Positions 11,756 through 19,879 of a stretch of DNA of 19,879 nucleotides are shown piece after piece. The stretch spans positions 1-19,879 of the forward strand of contig CAZVON010000022.1 of NCBI GenBank assembly GCA_964628435.1. Reading direction: 5' to 3'. Both the position numbers and the translations under genes were made by a program. This stretch comes from CAZVON01 sp964628435 (GTDB lineage: Bacteria; Patescibacteriota; Microgenomatia; Levybacterales; UBA12049). Each line of letters begins with the position of its first letter. Within the stretch, counting starts at the first letter, position 1. The notes under the pieces are model-generated. The model did no database searches. It saw nothing but the letters and a program-made list of their open reading frames with translations, and was not told the origin of the DNA.

Positions 11756-12391
11756 ATGCCAAATAAAAAGTTTAAGTTTAAACTAAAAGGCAAAACAGCA
11801 GTTTTTATTGACTGGGCAAATGTTTACGGTTGGAATAAACATAGGCACAAACCAATAAGCCCAAGAAAACTCTATGCATATCTTAAAAGTTATAAGGAAG
11901 TTGAGAATATACTTTTTTACTATGGTTTAGATAAACATCCTAAATCTAAACAGTTTTTAAATAAAGTTAAACATATTGGGTTTAATGTAATTACTAAAGA
12001 CGTAAAATATATTCCTGTAAGCCTTGACTCATCCCATTTCAGACAGTTAGCAAAAGAGGTCAAGGATTCACTTACATCAATTAAAAATCTAGACCCCAAA
12101 GATATAGAAAAAATCTTGCAAATCTTAAACAGGAAAATTTTACGTAGGAAATGTGATTTTGATATTGAGATATCTATGGATGTACATAATCTTCAAGATA
12201 ATTTTGATACCCTTATTTTCTTCTCAGGTGATGGAGATTTTGCACCACTTATTAACCACTTGGCTGGTAGGCAAAAGCAGGTTATTGTAGTATTTGGTCA
12301 AGGTCATTTGGGAAAAGAGATAGCCAAGCTTGAAAGAAAGGTTTACCTTTGTAGTGCAAAAAATATCCCCGCCATTTCTGACGGGGCGTGA
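11756..12391 (+). CDS. NYN/LabA (DUF88)-type PIN-like ribonuclease
   Basis: 211 residues. The acidic motifs of the NYN family are in order: AVFIDWANVYG (15-25, D19), DFDIEISMDV (134-143, with D134, D136 and D142) and FFSGDGDFAPLI (155-166, with D159 and D161). These place it in the PIN-like nuclease fold that uses a divalent metal to cut RNA; the specific target is unknown. A lysine-rich start (MPNKKFKFKLKGK) may aid RNA binding. The insertion between about 85 and 130 is helical. It is a single-gene unit with its own extended -10 promoter, divergent from dcd, and ends at a hairpin that overlaps the stop codon. There is no toxin-antitoxin partner beside it. Confidence 0.85.
   Translation: MPNKKFKFKLKGKTAVFIDWANVYGWNKHRHKPISPRKLYAYLKSYKEVENILFYYGLDKHPKSKQFLNKVKHIGFNVITKDVKYIPVSLDSSHFRQLAKEVKDSLTSIKNLDPKDIEKILQILNRKILRRKCDFDIEISMDVHNLQDNFDTLIFFSGDGDFAPLINHLAGRQKQVIVVFGQGHLGKEIAKLERKVYLCSAKNIPAISDGA
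12367..12386 (+). terminator. Hairpin at the end of the NYN gene
   Basis: CCCCG...CGGGG, a 5-bp GC stem with possible CA/TG pairing inside, lies within the last codons of the NYN gene. It is followed by CGTGATTGTTTATATTT, a T-rich but imperfect tail. It is probably a terminator. Confidence 0.45.
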
Positions 12392-12452
12392 TTGTTTATA
12401 TTTAACCATAAAAGGACTTAATTGTCAAGGGATAATTACGTTAATCTAACCA

Positions 12453-12482
12453 TTGACTTTTACTTTCAAATACTACCATAAT
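12453..12482 (+). promoter_or_regulatory. Promoter of the giant repeat-protein gene
   Basis: TTGACT (12453-12458), 18-bp spacer, CATAAT (12477-12482), both 5/6 matches. The start codon is 20 bases downstream of the -10. The region resembles the promoters at 17806 and 19770. Confidence 0.55.
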
Positions 12483-12501
12483 AAATTACTCGTGTAATTT
12501 A
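12482..12501. promoter_or_regulatory. 8-bp dyad directly before the giant-gene ATG
   Basis: TAAATTAC-TCGT-GTAATTTA is a perfect inverted repeat ending one base before the ATG at 12503 and beginning at the last base of the -10. Since the predicted start point (about 12489) is inside the left arm, a DNA operator is likelier than an RNA hairpin. Confidence 0.45.
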
Positions 12502-12502
12502 C

Positions 12503-15500
12503 ATGGCAAATCAACCTGGCCAACAAGAACAACACCCTCGCCAAGCACCTCCTGCCCCAGAAGGAGTTGTTTCTCCTACAGAACACAACACGGGTTCTGT
12601 CCCCACACACGAACGAAGAGTAGCTGCTCCTCGTAGTGCTTCTGTAGTAGACACCTGGATCGGGCAAGCAGCCGCAACAAATACTCCTTTTTCGATAGAA
12701 CAGGCAGTCAGAACACATGATCTGGCAGATCTGGAAAGGCGTTATCCGCATTCGCCACAAAGCGAAAAAGTTGCGCAAGGCATTCAAATACGCGTTGACG
12801 AGTTTGTAGATAAAACGCTTTTAGCTTCCCATCTTGATCCTGATTATAGAAGTCTAAAAAAATACGCGGTAGGTCTAAACATGCACGATTACAAGTTAAT
12901 CTTTAACACCTTAAAACTTGCGCTCGACAAGCAGCTGAAATCTCTTGATCTATCTGAAGAAGAACGCAACCGCACAACCAATTGGTTGTCGTTTATGCAA
13001 AATGGTAAACATCTTGTCGCCTATAATGTTGCTAACTATGATCGATTAAAAACCGAAGAACAAAACGTTAAAACAGACAAGATTTCTCGATCAGTATTTG
13101 CCAAAGTAAGCACATTTGCCAAACATTTTAATCCAGTCAATGCCATTAAAGCGGCTTCGCGGATCAATTATAAAGATGCCATTGTAAACTATATTAAAAA
13201 TTTTGATCCGCGCGGCAAAGATAAAGCATGGTGGGCAGGAGCTGTAGTTGGAGGACTGGAATCCGCGTTTGTAACCTGGATGGCACCCTTACCAGGCAGC
13301 AAATATGTAAAAGCTGCCATAAATTTTTTGGGCATGCAAGCAGTGTATGGCGCTGCGGGAATGGATGCTGCCAAACGGGAGCAAACACTGATAACGCAAC
13401 GTACAAAAGCGCGAGTTACTCAGGAAGAATTCGAAGACAAGTTGTTTGATCTTCGCAGCAACAGAACTCGCACCGATGCGCGCATTCGTAATTTTGCCAA
13501 AGGATTAGCTGCAGGGTCGCTGGCAGGAGTTCTTGGGGCTGGCGTTGAAGTTGATCTATCCAATCCTCCCCAATTACCATCAGTTCAACTACCTCAACTG
13601 CAACTACCGGATCCTCTTTCGTACAGTCGTTTTTGGGAAAATGTGCCGTTTCTTAAAAATACAACGGCATTACCACAACCGCAATCCTACCCAAGTACAC
13701 AACCGCCTCCTTTTGAGTTTATGAGTGACCAGATATCCCAAGAACCTCACAAAGGCGTTATGGCGATCAAAAATCTCTATAGCATTCCAGAAGCACATCC
13801 ACAAGCAAAAGCAATTGAAAAACTCGCAGATAATGTGACCAAAGCGCTCCAAGCTCAACCAGAAATGGCGCAACAGTTACACCAATTTGCAGAAGGCAAG
13901 TTTATCAGCAATAATCAACTGATCCAAAATATTATTGTTCAGTCTGGAATCAAGCCAGACGACCCGCAATTCTCAACGCTTCTTGAAAAAGTTCGCGTGG
14001 AACTGATTAACTCGGCAGATGCATCGTACAGACAAAGTCTTGAAAAAGCCATTTTAAATCTTGCGGACAGTACCGACACAAAAGATACGGCGTTATTTGG
14101 CAAACTAAGTAGTAAAAGTCCAGAGGACTTACAAAAACTTATGAGAGGGCTCATGGAAATACAAACGCTCCAGCAAAAAGGCGGTGTGTCTATGCTTGCG
14201 ATTCCTGGGAAGCTAAATGCGCTTGGGTTAAGCATTGATGAGGCAAAACGAATTGGAACCATGGTGCAACAAACAGAAACAGAATTTACTCATTCACTTA
14301 ATGACGCGTTGTCGCAAGCATCTATCGAAGAAAAAGCAAAAGCAGTCGCGTCGGGTACCTCTGTGCCGCCAAACGGAGTTACTCAAGTCTCTGAGATTGC
14401 TCCAGAAGCACGATCAAGTCCTATAGAACCTCCTCCATCTTCAACATTTGGTCTGCCAGCAGAACCAATCGCTACACCTATGGCAGACTCTCCTTCTGTT
14501 GAAGAATCTCTTGGCCGCATTGAGCGAGTTTTGGGTAAAACTGGCGCAGTACTCGCGCAACAACCAGAAGTACAAAATTTCCTCAATACCTCGGTAAACC
14601 ACCACATTAATATAATCAGAGATCTTGCAGAAAAAACCATAAGAGATGCTGGCTATGAGCCTACACAGATAACACCTGCCCACTATAATGAATTCTTATC
14701 GCAAGCGCGAGAGCAAGTCCGTTCCCTTGCCGGTGACAGTTTTAATAAAAGTCTTGACCAGAGTTTAGAAGAGTTAAAACAATCAAGTCCGCAGATCTAT
14801 ACAGAATTGCAACAGTTGAGCATAAAAAATCCCCAAGAATTGACACAAATTGTGAGTAATGCCATTGCCAATCCTACTTCTCCTGAAGCAGTAAAATATG
14901 GCACGCTGGCAACAAACATGCAAACACATTTTGATCAGTTGTACCGTCGGGCCCTTGCGGACGCGACTCTTCGAGGTAATGTGGCGACTCTGGCAAATCA
15001 AGCTATTGATCAAACACGCAGCGCAGTAGATCTGATTGCTTCAGGGAATTTGCCACACGTACAGGTTGACACCGCGGTTGCTCAAGCAGTTGGCGCAAAC
15101 GCGCAAGAAGCTATTGTAAGCCTAAGTCCTATTGCTGAAAAAATCGCGACCGAACTTGCGTCTGACCCTGATTTTCATGTTTTGATGGAGGGAAAAATTC
15201 GCCATGACTTAGATATTGCAGCCACAGTCGTGAACAGAATGCTTGAGCAGTACGGTTATAACCCTCTTCAATTTTCTCCTGAAGGAATGAAAACGATTAT
15301 GGAACAGGTAAAAACTGAAATTGCCGCGTATGGAGATCCACGACTAGACGCTGCCCTTGTAAAACTTGAGAAGACAGATCCAGTGCTTTTTGAAAAAATC
15401 GGCAACATGACACCTGCAGAATTAGGAACCCAAATCCAACAATCCCTTCAAGGACAAACCAATGATCTTACTCCTCTTCTACAAGATGTTCAGCAAGCCT

Positions 15501-17485
15501 ATGAAGCACTGATGCAAAATCCCAACATTCGAGACAAGGTTGTTGAGAACGTACATAATGGACTCGATTGGCTCAAATACTATAGTAATACCTATCTTAG
15601 TGCGCCAGGTGCAGAAACAGTAGCAGCAACAAACCAAACACTAATACCTCCACCAGGTACCGCATCTGATGTAACAGGTGTTCCGCTCACACCATCAGAA
15701 GTTGTGGAAGCTTCGACACGAGCCGCGCCTTCTACAGAAACAGCCGCGCGAGTCTCAAGACTCTTAGGTAAAACAGGTACATTGATCATGCAACAACCAG
15801 AAGTACAGCAATTCTTAAATACCTCGATTGATCAACATATGGCATCTGCTCATAGAATTACTGAAAATATCATTAAGCAAAGTGGCTATGAACCTCTGCA
15901 AATAACTCCTGATCAGTATAATACTTTTTTGGGGCAGGCCCGCCAACACGTGAGAACTTTGGCCGGAGAAAGTTTTAACAGAAGTCTTGATAACAGTATT
16001 TCTGAGCTTCAAGCCTCAAATCCAGCACTGTCTTCGGAAATCCAAGAAATAGCCAGAAAAAATCCCCAAGAATTAGCAACCGTTATAAATACCGCATTAA
16101 TTGATCCAACTTCGCCCGAGGCAATTAAATACGGTACGTTTGCCGCAAACGTACAGCGCAATTTTGAAACGCTATATAACGAAACCCTAAAAGATGCGAC
16201 GCTTAGGGGTAACCTTGCTTATATTGCCGATCGAGCGATTGACCAAGCGCACGGCGCAGTTGATAACATTGCTGCTGGAACAGCAACTATACCACCAATC
16301 GATAGCAGAGTCGAACAAGCATTGGGAGCACAAGCTCAAGAAGCAGCAGTCGCGTTAAGTCCAATGGCGCAGCGCGTTGCCACCGAAATTGGACAAGATC
16401 CTGACTTCCAGGCTCTTATGGCGGGAAAAATCAGAGATAATGTAGACGCAACCAATGTATTATTAAACGACATGCTTAAAGCCTATGGATACCAAGAAGT
16501 CGCGTTTTCTCCGGAAGGAATGAAAACGATTATGGACAGCATAAAAGCAGAGCTTGGACAATATGGCGATAGCAGATTAGATGCTGCCATCGCGAATCTT
16601 GAAAAAACAGACCCAGCGTTGATAGAAAAAATCGGTGATATGACACCCACCGAGCTAAGTGTTCAGATGCAGCAAGCACTAGAAGGACAAGAAAATGATG
16701 TTTCGCCCTTGGTGCGAAATCTCCAAGAGGCCTACGAAGCAGCTTTAGCTAATCCTCAAATTAAAGAGAGACTTATTAAAGATGTTCACAACGGATTAGA
16801 TTGGCTTAAATATTACAATAATACGTATATGCGAATTCCTATCGCTGATCAAGAAATTCAAACTGTAGTCGATGGAGCTGATTCAACAAACGAACCGATA
16901 ACAGTAGCTCCTTTAACTTCGGAAGCAGATTCCTTACCAGTTGAATCAGCAGTTGCTTCTACGCCTCCACCAACTGAAGCTCCTGCAGCACCTCCAACGG
17001 GAGATGTTCTTGGATCAACGATTCCCACTACAGTAGAAGCACCTCAACAAGCAGTTTTGGAAGAAGATCTTAAAAAAGCAGTGGACGAAATGGCACAAAC
17101 CATGGGCAAAACAATTGAGTTAAAATCTGGATTAACTGTTAGCGATATTGTGCATGACGAAGCCAACGTACCAATAGTATGGGATCAAGCAAATCCTATG
17201 TACCTTGAAAATGCCAAGCATTATGCCGCGGAAATCGCTGTTAATTACGACATAATCAACAACATGTGGGATCGCATGACCCAAAATGGCTCACCTCCAC
17301 AAGAGCGCGTTTCTTTACATGAACTTGGCAGCTTGGTTAAAGAGTTAAACACAGAAGGTCCACAGGCTATTGAAGCAGCACGAAAAATTATTGAAGCAGC
17401 CCATTACATTCCAAATACTGGAGAATTTAAAGTCTTGAACCCCCAAGAAGCAACCGATATAATAAATAAAATAGTGTCAAAATAA
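12503..17485 (+). CDS. Giant 1660-aa modular helical protein, probably envelope-associated
   Basis: No known family is recognised. Order: Pro/Gln-rich start (1-50); helical charged region (60-235); hydrophobic segment 243-263 (WWAGAVVGGLESAFVTWMA) and a glycine/alanine-rich one at about 331-348, possible membrane helices; a Pro/Gln linker (about 350-400); then five related helical modules separated by Pro/Thr-rich linkers, a Pro-rich stretch (about 1445-1545) and a helical C-terminal domain. Module landmarks, a proline after the first helix and a glycine 29 residues later in a GY-x-P-type turn, fall at 453/482, 688/717, 889/918, 1099/1128 and 1300/1329. I find no cysteine. There is no cleavable signal peptide. 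It shares a transcript with the 102-aa gene three bases downstream. Surface scaffold or internal filament are both possible. Confidence 0.85.
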   Translation: MANQPGQQEQHPRQAPPAPEGVVSPTEHNTGSVPTHERRVAAPRSASVVDTWIGQAAATNTPFSIEQAVRTHDLADLERRYPHSPQSEKVAQGIQIRVDEFVDKTLLASHLDPDYRSLKKYAVGLNMHDYKLIFNTLKLALDKQLKSLDLSEEERNRTTNWLSFMQNGKHLVAYNVANYDRLKTEEQNVKTDKISRSVFAKVSTFAKHFNPVNAIKAASRINYKDAIVNYIKNFDPRGKDKAWWAGAVVGGLESAFVTWMAPLPGSKYVKAAINFLGMQAVYGAAGMDAAKREQTLITQRTKARVTQEEFEDKLFDLRSNRTRTDARIRNFAKGLAAGSLAGVLGAGVEVDLSNPPQLPSVQLPQLQLPDPLSYSRFWENVPFLKNTTALPQPQSYPSTQPPPFEFMSDQISQEPHKGVMAIKNLYSIPEAHPQAKAIEKLADNVTKALQAQPEMAQQLHQFAEGKFISNNQLIQNIIVQSGIKPDDPQFSTLLEKVRVELINSADASYRQSLEKAILNLADSTDTKDTALFGKLSSKSPEDLQKLMRGLMEIQTLQQKGGVSMLAIPGKLNALGLSIDEAKRIGTMVQQTETEFTHSLNDALSQASIEEKAKAVASGTSVPPNGVTQVSEIAPEARSSPIEPPPSSTFGLPAEPIATPMADSPSVEESLGRIERVLGKTGAVLAQQPEVQNFLNTSVNHHINIIRDLAEKTIRDAGYEPTQITPAHYNEFLSQAREQVRSLAGDSFNKSLDQSLEELKQSSPQIYTELQQLSIKNPQELTQIVSNAIANPTSPEAVKYGTLATNMQTHFDQLYRRALADATLRGNVATLANQAIDQTRSAVDLIASGNLPHVQVDTAVAQAVGANAQEAIVSLSPIAEKIATELASDPDFHVLMEGKIRHDLDIAATVVNRMLEQYGYNPLQFSPEGMKTIMEQVKTEIAAYGDPRLDAALVKLEKTDPVLFEKIGNMTPAELGTQIQQSLQGQTNDLTPLLQDVQQAYEALMQNPNIRDKVVENVHNGLDWLKYYSNTYLSAPGAETVAATNQTLIPPPGTASDVTGVPLTPSEVVEASTRAAPSTETAARVSRLLGKTGTLIMQQPEVQQFLNTSIDQHMASAHRITENIIKQSGYEPLQITPDQYNTFLGQARQHVRTLAGESFNRSLDNSISELQASNPALSSEIQEIARKNPQELATVINTALIDPTSPEAIKYGTFAANVQRNFETLYNETLKDATLRGNLAYIADRAIDQAHGAVDNIAAGTATIPPIDSRVEQALGAQAQEAAVALSPMAQRVATEIGQDPDFQALMAGKIRDNVDATNVLLNDMLKAYGYQEVAFSPEGMKTIMDSIKAELGQYGDSRLDAAIANLEKTDPALIEKIGDMTPTELSVQMQQALEGQENDVSPLVRNLQEAYEAALANPQIKERLIKDVHNGLDWLKYYNNTYMRIPIADQEIQTVVDGADSTNEPITVAPLTSEADSLPVESAVASTPPPTEAPAAPPTGDVLGSTIPTTVEAPQQAVLEEDLKKAVDEMAQTMGKTIELKSGLTVSDIVHDEANVPIVWDQANPMYLENAKHYAAEIAVNYDIINNMWDRMTQNGSPPQERVSLHELGSLVKELNTEGPQAIEAARKIIEAAHYIPNTGEFKVLNPQEATDIINKIVSK
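14495..16834 (+). repeat. Large tandem duplication inside the giant gene, period 411 codons
   Basis: Residues 665-1033 and 1076-1444 align without net insertion at an offset of exactly 411 residues (1233 bp), for example GKTG, QQPEVQ-FLNTS, GY-P-QITP, PTSPEA-KYGT, DATLRGN, FSPEGMKTIM and HNGLDWLKYY in both. Each copy splits into two halves offset by 201 residues. The linker 1034-1075 is Pro/Thr-rich. Confidence 0.9.
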
Positions 17486-17488
17486 CTT

Positions 17489-17797
17489 ATGCAATCGCAA
17501 ACATTTTTACAACTGCTTGAAACACTCAAACAAAAAGGATGGACAGATGAGCAAATAAGTAAATTATCTGAAGAGGTGGCAAAATCTACATTTGCCAAAT
17601 TCTATACCGAAGCTGTAGCGTATTTTACCCAAGAAGATTTAGACGCCATAGAGAAATGCCCAACCGATGTAGAGGCAAACGAAAAAATTAAAGAGTTATA
17701 CAAACTGCGAACCGGCAACGACGCGGATCAAGAAGCGGAAAAATACTACACAAGTTTCGCGCAGAAATTCTTTGAAGAAATGCAAAAAGACTCCTAA
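17489..17797 (+). CDS. Small acidic helical protein, 102 aa
   Basis: The start is three bases after the giant gene's stop, so the pair is co-transcribed. The protein is nearly all amphipathic helix, acidic overall, beginning MQSQTFLQLLETLKQKGWTDEQ and including FTQEDLDAIEKCPTD (46-60). It resembles the style of small conserved CPR helical proteins (DUF5663-like), though I cannot confirm family membership. There is no signal peptide or membrane span. The tight linkage suggests it binds or helps export the giant protein, which is inference. Confidence 0.7.
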   Translation: MQSQTFLQLLETLKQKGWTDEQISKLSEEVAKSTFAKFYTEAVAYFTQEDLDAIEKCPTDVEANEKIKELYKLRTGNDADQEAEKYYTSFAQKFFEEMQKDS

Positions 17798-17805
17798 CTC
17801 CCTTA

Positions 17806-17835
17806 TTGACACTTATCTTTATTTTTTACTATTCT
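17806..17835 (+). promoter_or_regulatory. Promoter of the anchored glycosidase gene
   Basis: Perfect TTGACA (17806-17811), 18-bp spacer, TATTCT (17830-17835). The -10 ends seven bases before the ATG at 17843, again a leaderless geometry. TACTAT at 17827-17832 is an alternative -10 with 15-bp spacing. Confidence 0.55.
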
Positions 17836-17842
17836 GGTACTA

Positions 17843-19756
17843 ATGGATAACCTGCCAAAACAGGAACGTAGTTTTGTTGGATCTCTTTTTGCTTTCAAAA
17901 CCACTCGTTTACTTATAATCGCTGTTCTTCTTTTGGCAATTCCTCTCACGGTATATATTGCACAACAACAGCAAGAAATAAGACAACGGGCTTCCGAAAC
18001 GCAAAACCTTTTACAAAACGCGTCCTTTGAAGAAGGAAGTCCTACTCCAACCGAATGGACATGTCAAGGAGCAGTCAGTGGAACCTGTGCCATAGATACA
18101 ACCGTTAAGCATGAGGGCAATCGATCGATAAGAGTTTTCAACACAGGAGGAGGGTGGGGCTGGCAGATTGCGCAAAGTGGTATCCAAGCATCACCAAATG
18201 ATATATTCTGTTTCTCCGCATGGGTTAAAAAAGGATCACCAACAGGGTCGGTATCGCTTGCGATTCAAGAAACAGCAGGAGACTATCAAGACCAATCAAT
18301 CATATCGCCATCGCAAAACTCTACAGACTGGCAACGGATGCAAGAAAACGTATCGGTTGGACCAACGTGGACATTATCAAATAACTCAATTCAAGTCTAC
18401 CTTCGCTCAGGAACAACAGATACGAATTGGTTTGATAACGTATCCCTTACCCGCGGCAGCTGCCAAAGTCCCATTGTCCTTCCCACAGCAGGCAGTATCC
18501 AAAATCCTCCGGTGATCCGCAACGGAAAAGAGGCATTTGGGGTTGCGGGTACTGCCTACCCAAGAAATTTAGATAACATTGGTGTCTCGTGGTACTATCA
18601 TTGGGGCGCATCGCTAAACGGTAACGAACCCCAACAAGCGCATCGAAATGGTTCTAAACATTACGTCCCTATGTTTCGAACAGGAGTCAGCCATTGGATT
18701 CGCCAAGGATTCGCTCAAAATGCAACTGCCTGCAATCTCTCAAACTGTCCTACCAATAGAACTGCTGTTGGAAATGCAATACAACGAGTCCTTACCCAAA
18801 TGCGCACAACTGGCAACTACTATATTATCGGCAACGAACCAAATGTCGGCGGTGGAGACGACAGCGATGGCTCATCGGTGCCACTTTTTATCGAGCAGTT
18901 TGATGTATTGGTCGAGGAAATAAAAGCGCGAGATCCTCAGGCAAGAATTGTCGGACCCAGCACTCTTGGCTGGCTGCAACAGACTAACGGAAAAGCATGG
19001 ATGGAGAACTTTATTACCGAATACCGAAGCCGCCATAACAATCAAAACCCGCCAATCGATGTGCTCAATATTCATTTATATGATATTCCTCATGCAACAT
19101 GGCGAAACGGTCAAATCGCTTTTCGCGCAAGCAGCAATCCAGAACAGGATGTCCAATTACTTATGAATGATCTCGAAGATTTTCGTCAGTGGTCCCAAGC
19201 AGTTGGATTCGGCGCGCTTCCTATTTGGATTACTGAATGGGGCATGATTCACTGCGACGGATCTGGATGCGCCCAAGATACTGACCCAGAATTAGTGAAC
19301 GCAGCAACATATATTGTAAGAAATTTACTCACGTATTTTACTAACAATCAGGCCCGCCTTGGGCTTGAACGCTGGTTTCTATTCATTACATACGAAAGCG
19401 TTCCAAACCGCGTGTATCCGATCAAAATGTTTGTTCGGGACGGCGTTAATTACCCTGATGGTCAGCAACCAATTACTGTATACGGCAGAATCTATAAAGA
19501 GTTTTCAGACCAAGCCGAGACAAATAGACTCATTCCTACCCCGCTGAGCGGGTCAACCCCGACTCTATCTGAATCAGCACCTCTTCTGGGAGACGCGAAT
19601 GGTAATGGACAAGTAAATTTGGCAGATTTTCAGATATGGCTTCGTGAGTCAACAGGCCAGCTAGCTACAAAACAATCTGATTTTAACCATGACAACGCAG
19701 TAAATGAAGAAGATTTTCAAACATGGAGACAAGCTTTCTTGCGGCAAACTCGCTAA
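17843..19756 (+). CDS. Membrane-anchored glycoside hydrolase-like protein with CBM and C-terminal dockerin
   Basis: 637 residues. A basic N-terminus and one hydrophobic helix (22-40, ending PLTVYIAQQQQ) form a signal anchor, so the rest is outside the membrane. Residues about 55-205 look like a CBM4_9-type beta-sandwich (LLQNASFEEGSPTPTEWTC ... NWFDNVSL). Residues about 230-550 resemble the Asl1/GH128 glycosyl-hydrolase catalytic core: VSWYYHWGA, a strand ending in IIGNEPN (E332, likely acid/base) and WITEWG (E465, likely nucleophile), the clan-A arrangement. A Ser/Thr/Pro linker leads to two EF-hand-like dockerin repeats (584-595, D-N-N...D; 613-624, D-N-D...D). The substrate could be a beta-glucan or another polysaccharide. 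Six or more cysteines suggest disulphides outside the cell. It has its own promoter. Confidence 0.85.
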   Translation: MDNLPKQERSFVGSLFAFKTTRLLIIAVLLLAIPLTVYIAQQQQEIRQRASETQNLLQNASFEEGSPTPTEWTCQGAVSGTCAIDTTVKHEGNRSIRVFNTGGGWGWQIAQSGIQASPNDIFCFSAWVKKGSPTGSVSLAIQETAGDYQDQSIISPSQNSTDWQRMQENVSVGPTWTLSNNSIQVYLRSGTTDTNWFDNVSLTRGSCQSPIVLPTAGSIQNPPVIRNGKEAFGVAGTAYPRNLDNIGVSWYYHWGASLNGNEPQQAHRNGSKHYVPMFRTGVSHWIRQGFAQNATACNLSNCPTNRTAVGNAIQRVLTQMRTTGNYYIIGNEPNVGGGDDSDGSSVPLFIEQFDVLVEEIKARDPQARIVGPSTLGWLQQTNGKAWMENFITEYRSRHNNQNPPIDVLNIHLYDIPHATWRNGQIAFRASSNPEQDVQLLMNDLEDFRQWSQAVGFGALPIWITEWGMIHCDGSGCAQDTDPELVNAATYIVRNLLTYFTNNQARLGLERWFLFITYESVPNRVYPIKMFVRDGVNYPDGQQPITVYGRIYKEFSDQAETNRLIPTPLSGSTPTLSESAPLLGDANGNGQVNLADFQIWLRESTGQLATKQSDFNHDNAVNEEDFQTWRQAFLRQTR

Positions 19757-19769
19757 CAAAATTGCATGA

Positions 19770-19798
19770 TTGACATCACTTTTACTATTTACTATGCT
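19770..19798 (+). promoter_or_regulatory. Promoter of the last, partial gene
   Basis: Perfect TTGACA (19770-19775), 17-bp spacer, TATGCT (19793-19798). The start point is predicted near 19805, giving a leader of about 30 bases that contains the dyad at 19821-19835. Confidence 0.6.
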
Positions 19799-19820
19799 AA
19801 TACTTAAGTCTTATATTTTA

Positions 19821-19835
19821 AGAGATTAAATCTCT
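19821..19835. promoter_or_regulatory. Perfect dyad AGAGATT-A-AATCTCT ending at the start codon
   Basis: A 7-bp inverted repeat about a single base, immediately before the ATG at 19836. It could be an operator. As RNA it would place a weak stem directly against the start codon. It parallels the dyad before the giant gene. Confidence 0.45.
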
Positions 19836-19879
19836 ATGCAACTCGACCGCAGAAAAATACTTCTTCTTATCCTCGGTCT
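19836..19879 (+). CDS. Start of an exported or membrane protein (3' end outside window)
   Basis: Only the first 14 codons are present: M-Q-L-D-R-R-K followed by a Leu/Ile-rich run (ILLLILG). A short basic start followed by a hydrophobic core is typical of a signal peptide or signal anchor. A good promoter lies upstream, and the preceding gene also encodes an anchored surface protein. Nothing can be said about function. Confidence 0.55.
   Translation, partial: MQLDRRKILLLILG

Noticed and set aside
11756..12391. NYN gene as the toxin of a toxin-antitoxin pair
   Set aside because: It has no small partner gene on either side and the size and motifs fit LabA/DUF88 nucleases instead.
13939..14683. 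Minus-strand open frames opposite the giant gene
   Set aside because: They mirror the repetitive coding strand, lack promoters or starts in context, and shift between repeat copies.

Overview
The window looks like part of a metagenome-assembled Candidate Phyla Radiation (Patescibacteria) genome, most likely Microgenomates. The grounds are two 10-N scaffold gaps, AT-rich sequence, almost no Shine-Dalgarno motifs, a four-helix-bundle suffix protein, and a large secreted protein with an N-terminal anchor of the 'PLTVYIAQQQQEIRQRA' type plus a C-terminal dockerin. The lineage is inferred, not proven.

Layout. (1) Bases 2-556 hold the 3' part of a REP-associated (IS200-like, HUH/Y1) transposase, followed by a GC-rich palindrome. 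(2) Bases 620-4150, minus strand, hold a Crp/Fnr-type regulator, a stand-alone hisE and two large genes of unknown function. The regulator diverges from a plus-strand pair, a 43-residue coiled-coil peptide overlapping a nucleoside-diphosphate-kinase-like gene (4388-5441). The intergenic region between them carries CRP-like dyads. (3) Bases 5506-11518, minus strand, form a thymidylate island: dcd, tmk, a four-helix-bundle protein, a dCTP-deaminase/dUTPase-fold protein, thyA, folA and glyA, then an unknown gene. With the NDK-like protein the window encodes nearly the whole route from dCTP to dTTP plus the folate cycle that feeds ThyA. (4) Bases 11756-12391, plus strand, hold a NYN/LabA-type nuclease. 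(5) Bases 12503-19879, plus strand, form an envelope or secreted region: a 1660-residue protein built from five copies of one helical module, a 102-residue partner, a membrane-anchored glycoside-hydrolase-like protein with a dockerin, and the start of another exported protein.

Three things stand out. Several genes have a sigma70-like promoter whose -10 box ends only 6-9 nt before the ATG, so leaderless transcripts are expected. The thymidylate island is peppered with short tandem repeats: AAAGTCN heptamers inside thyA, and degenerate ACTTAGGTA nonamers inside and at the ends of tmk, the four-helix-bundle gene and next to the dUTPase-like gene. The reading frames absorb these as extra peptide. 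The gap in folA appears to be an artefact, because its flanks overlap by 6 bp and closing them restores a normal 160-residue DHFR.

No rRNA, tRNA, CRISPR array or replication origin was recognised.
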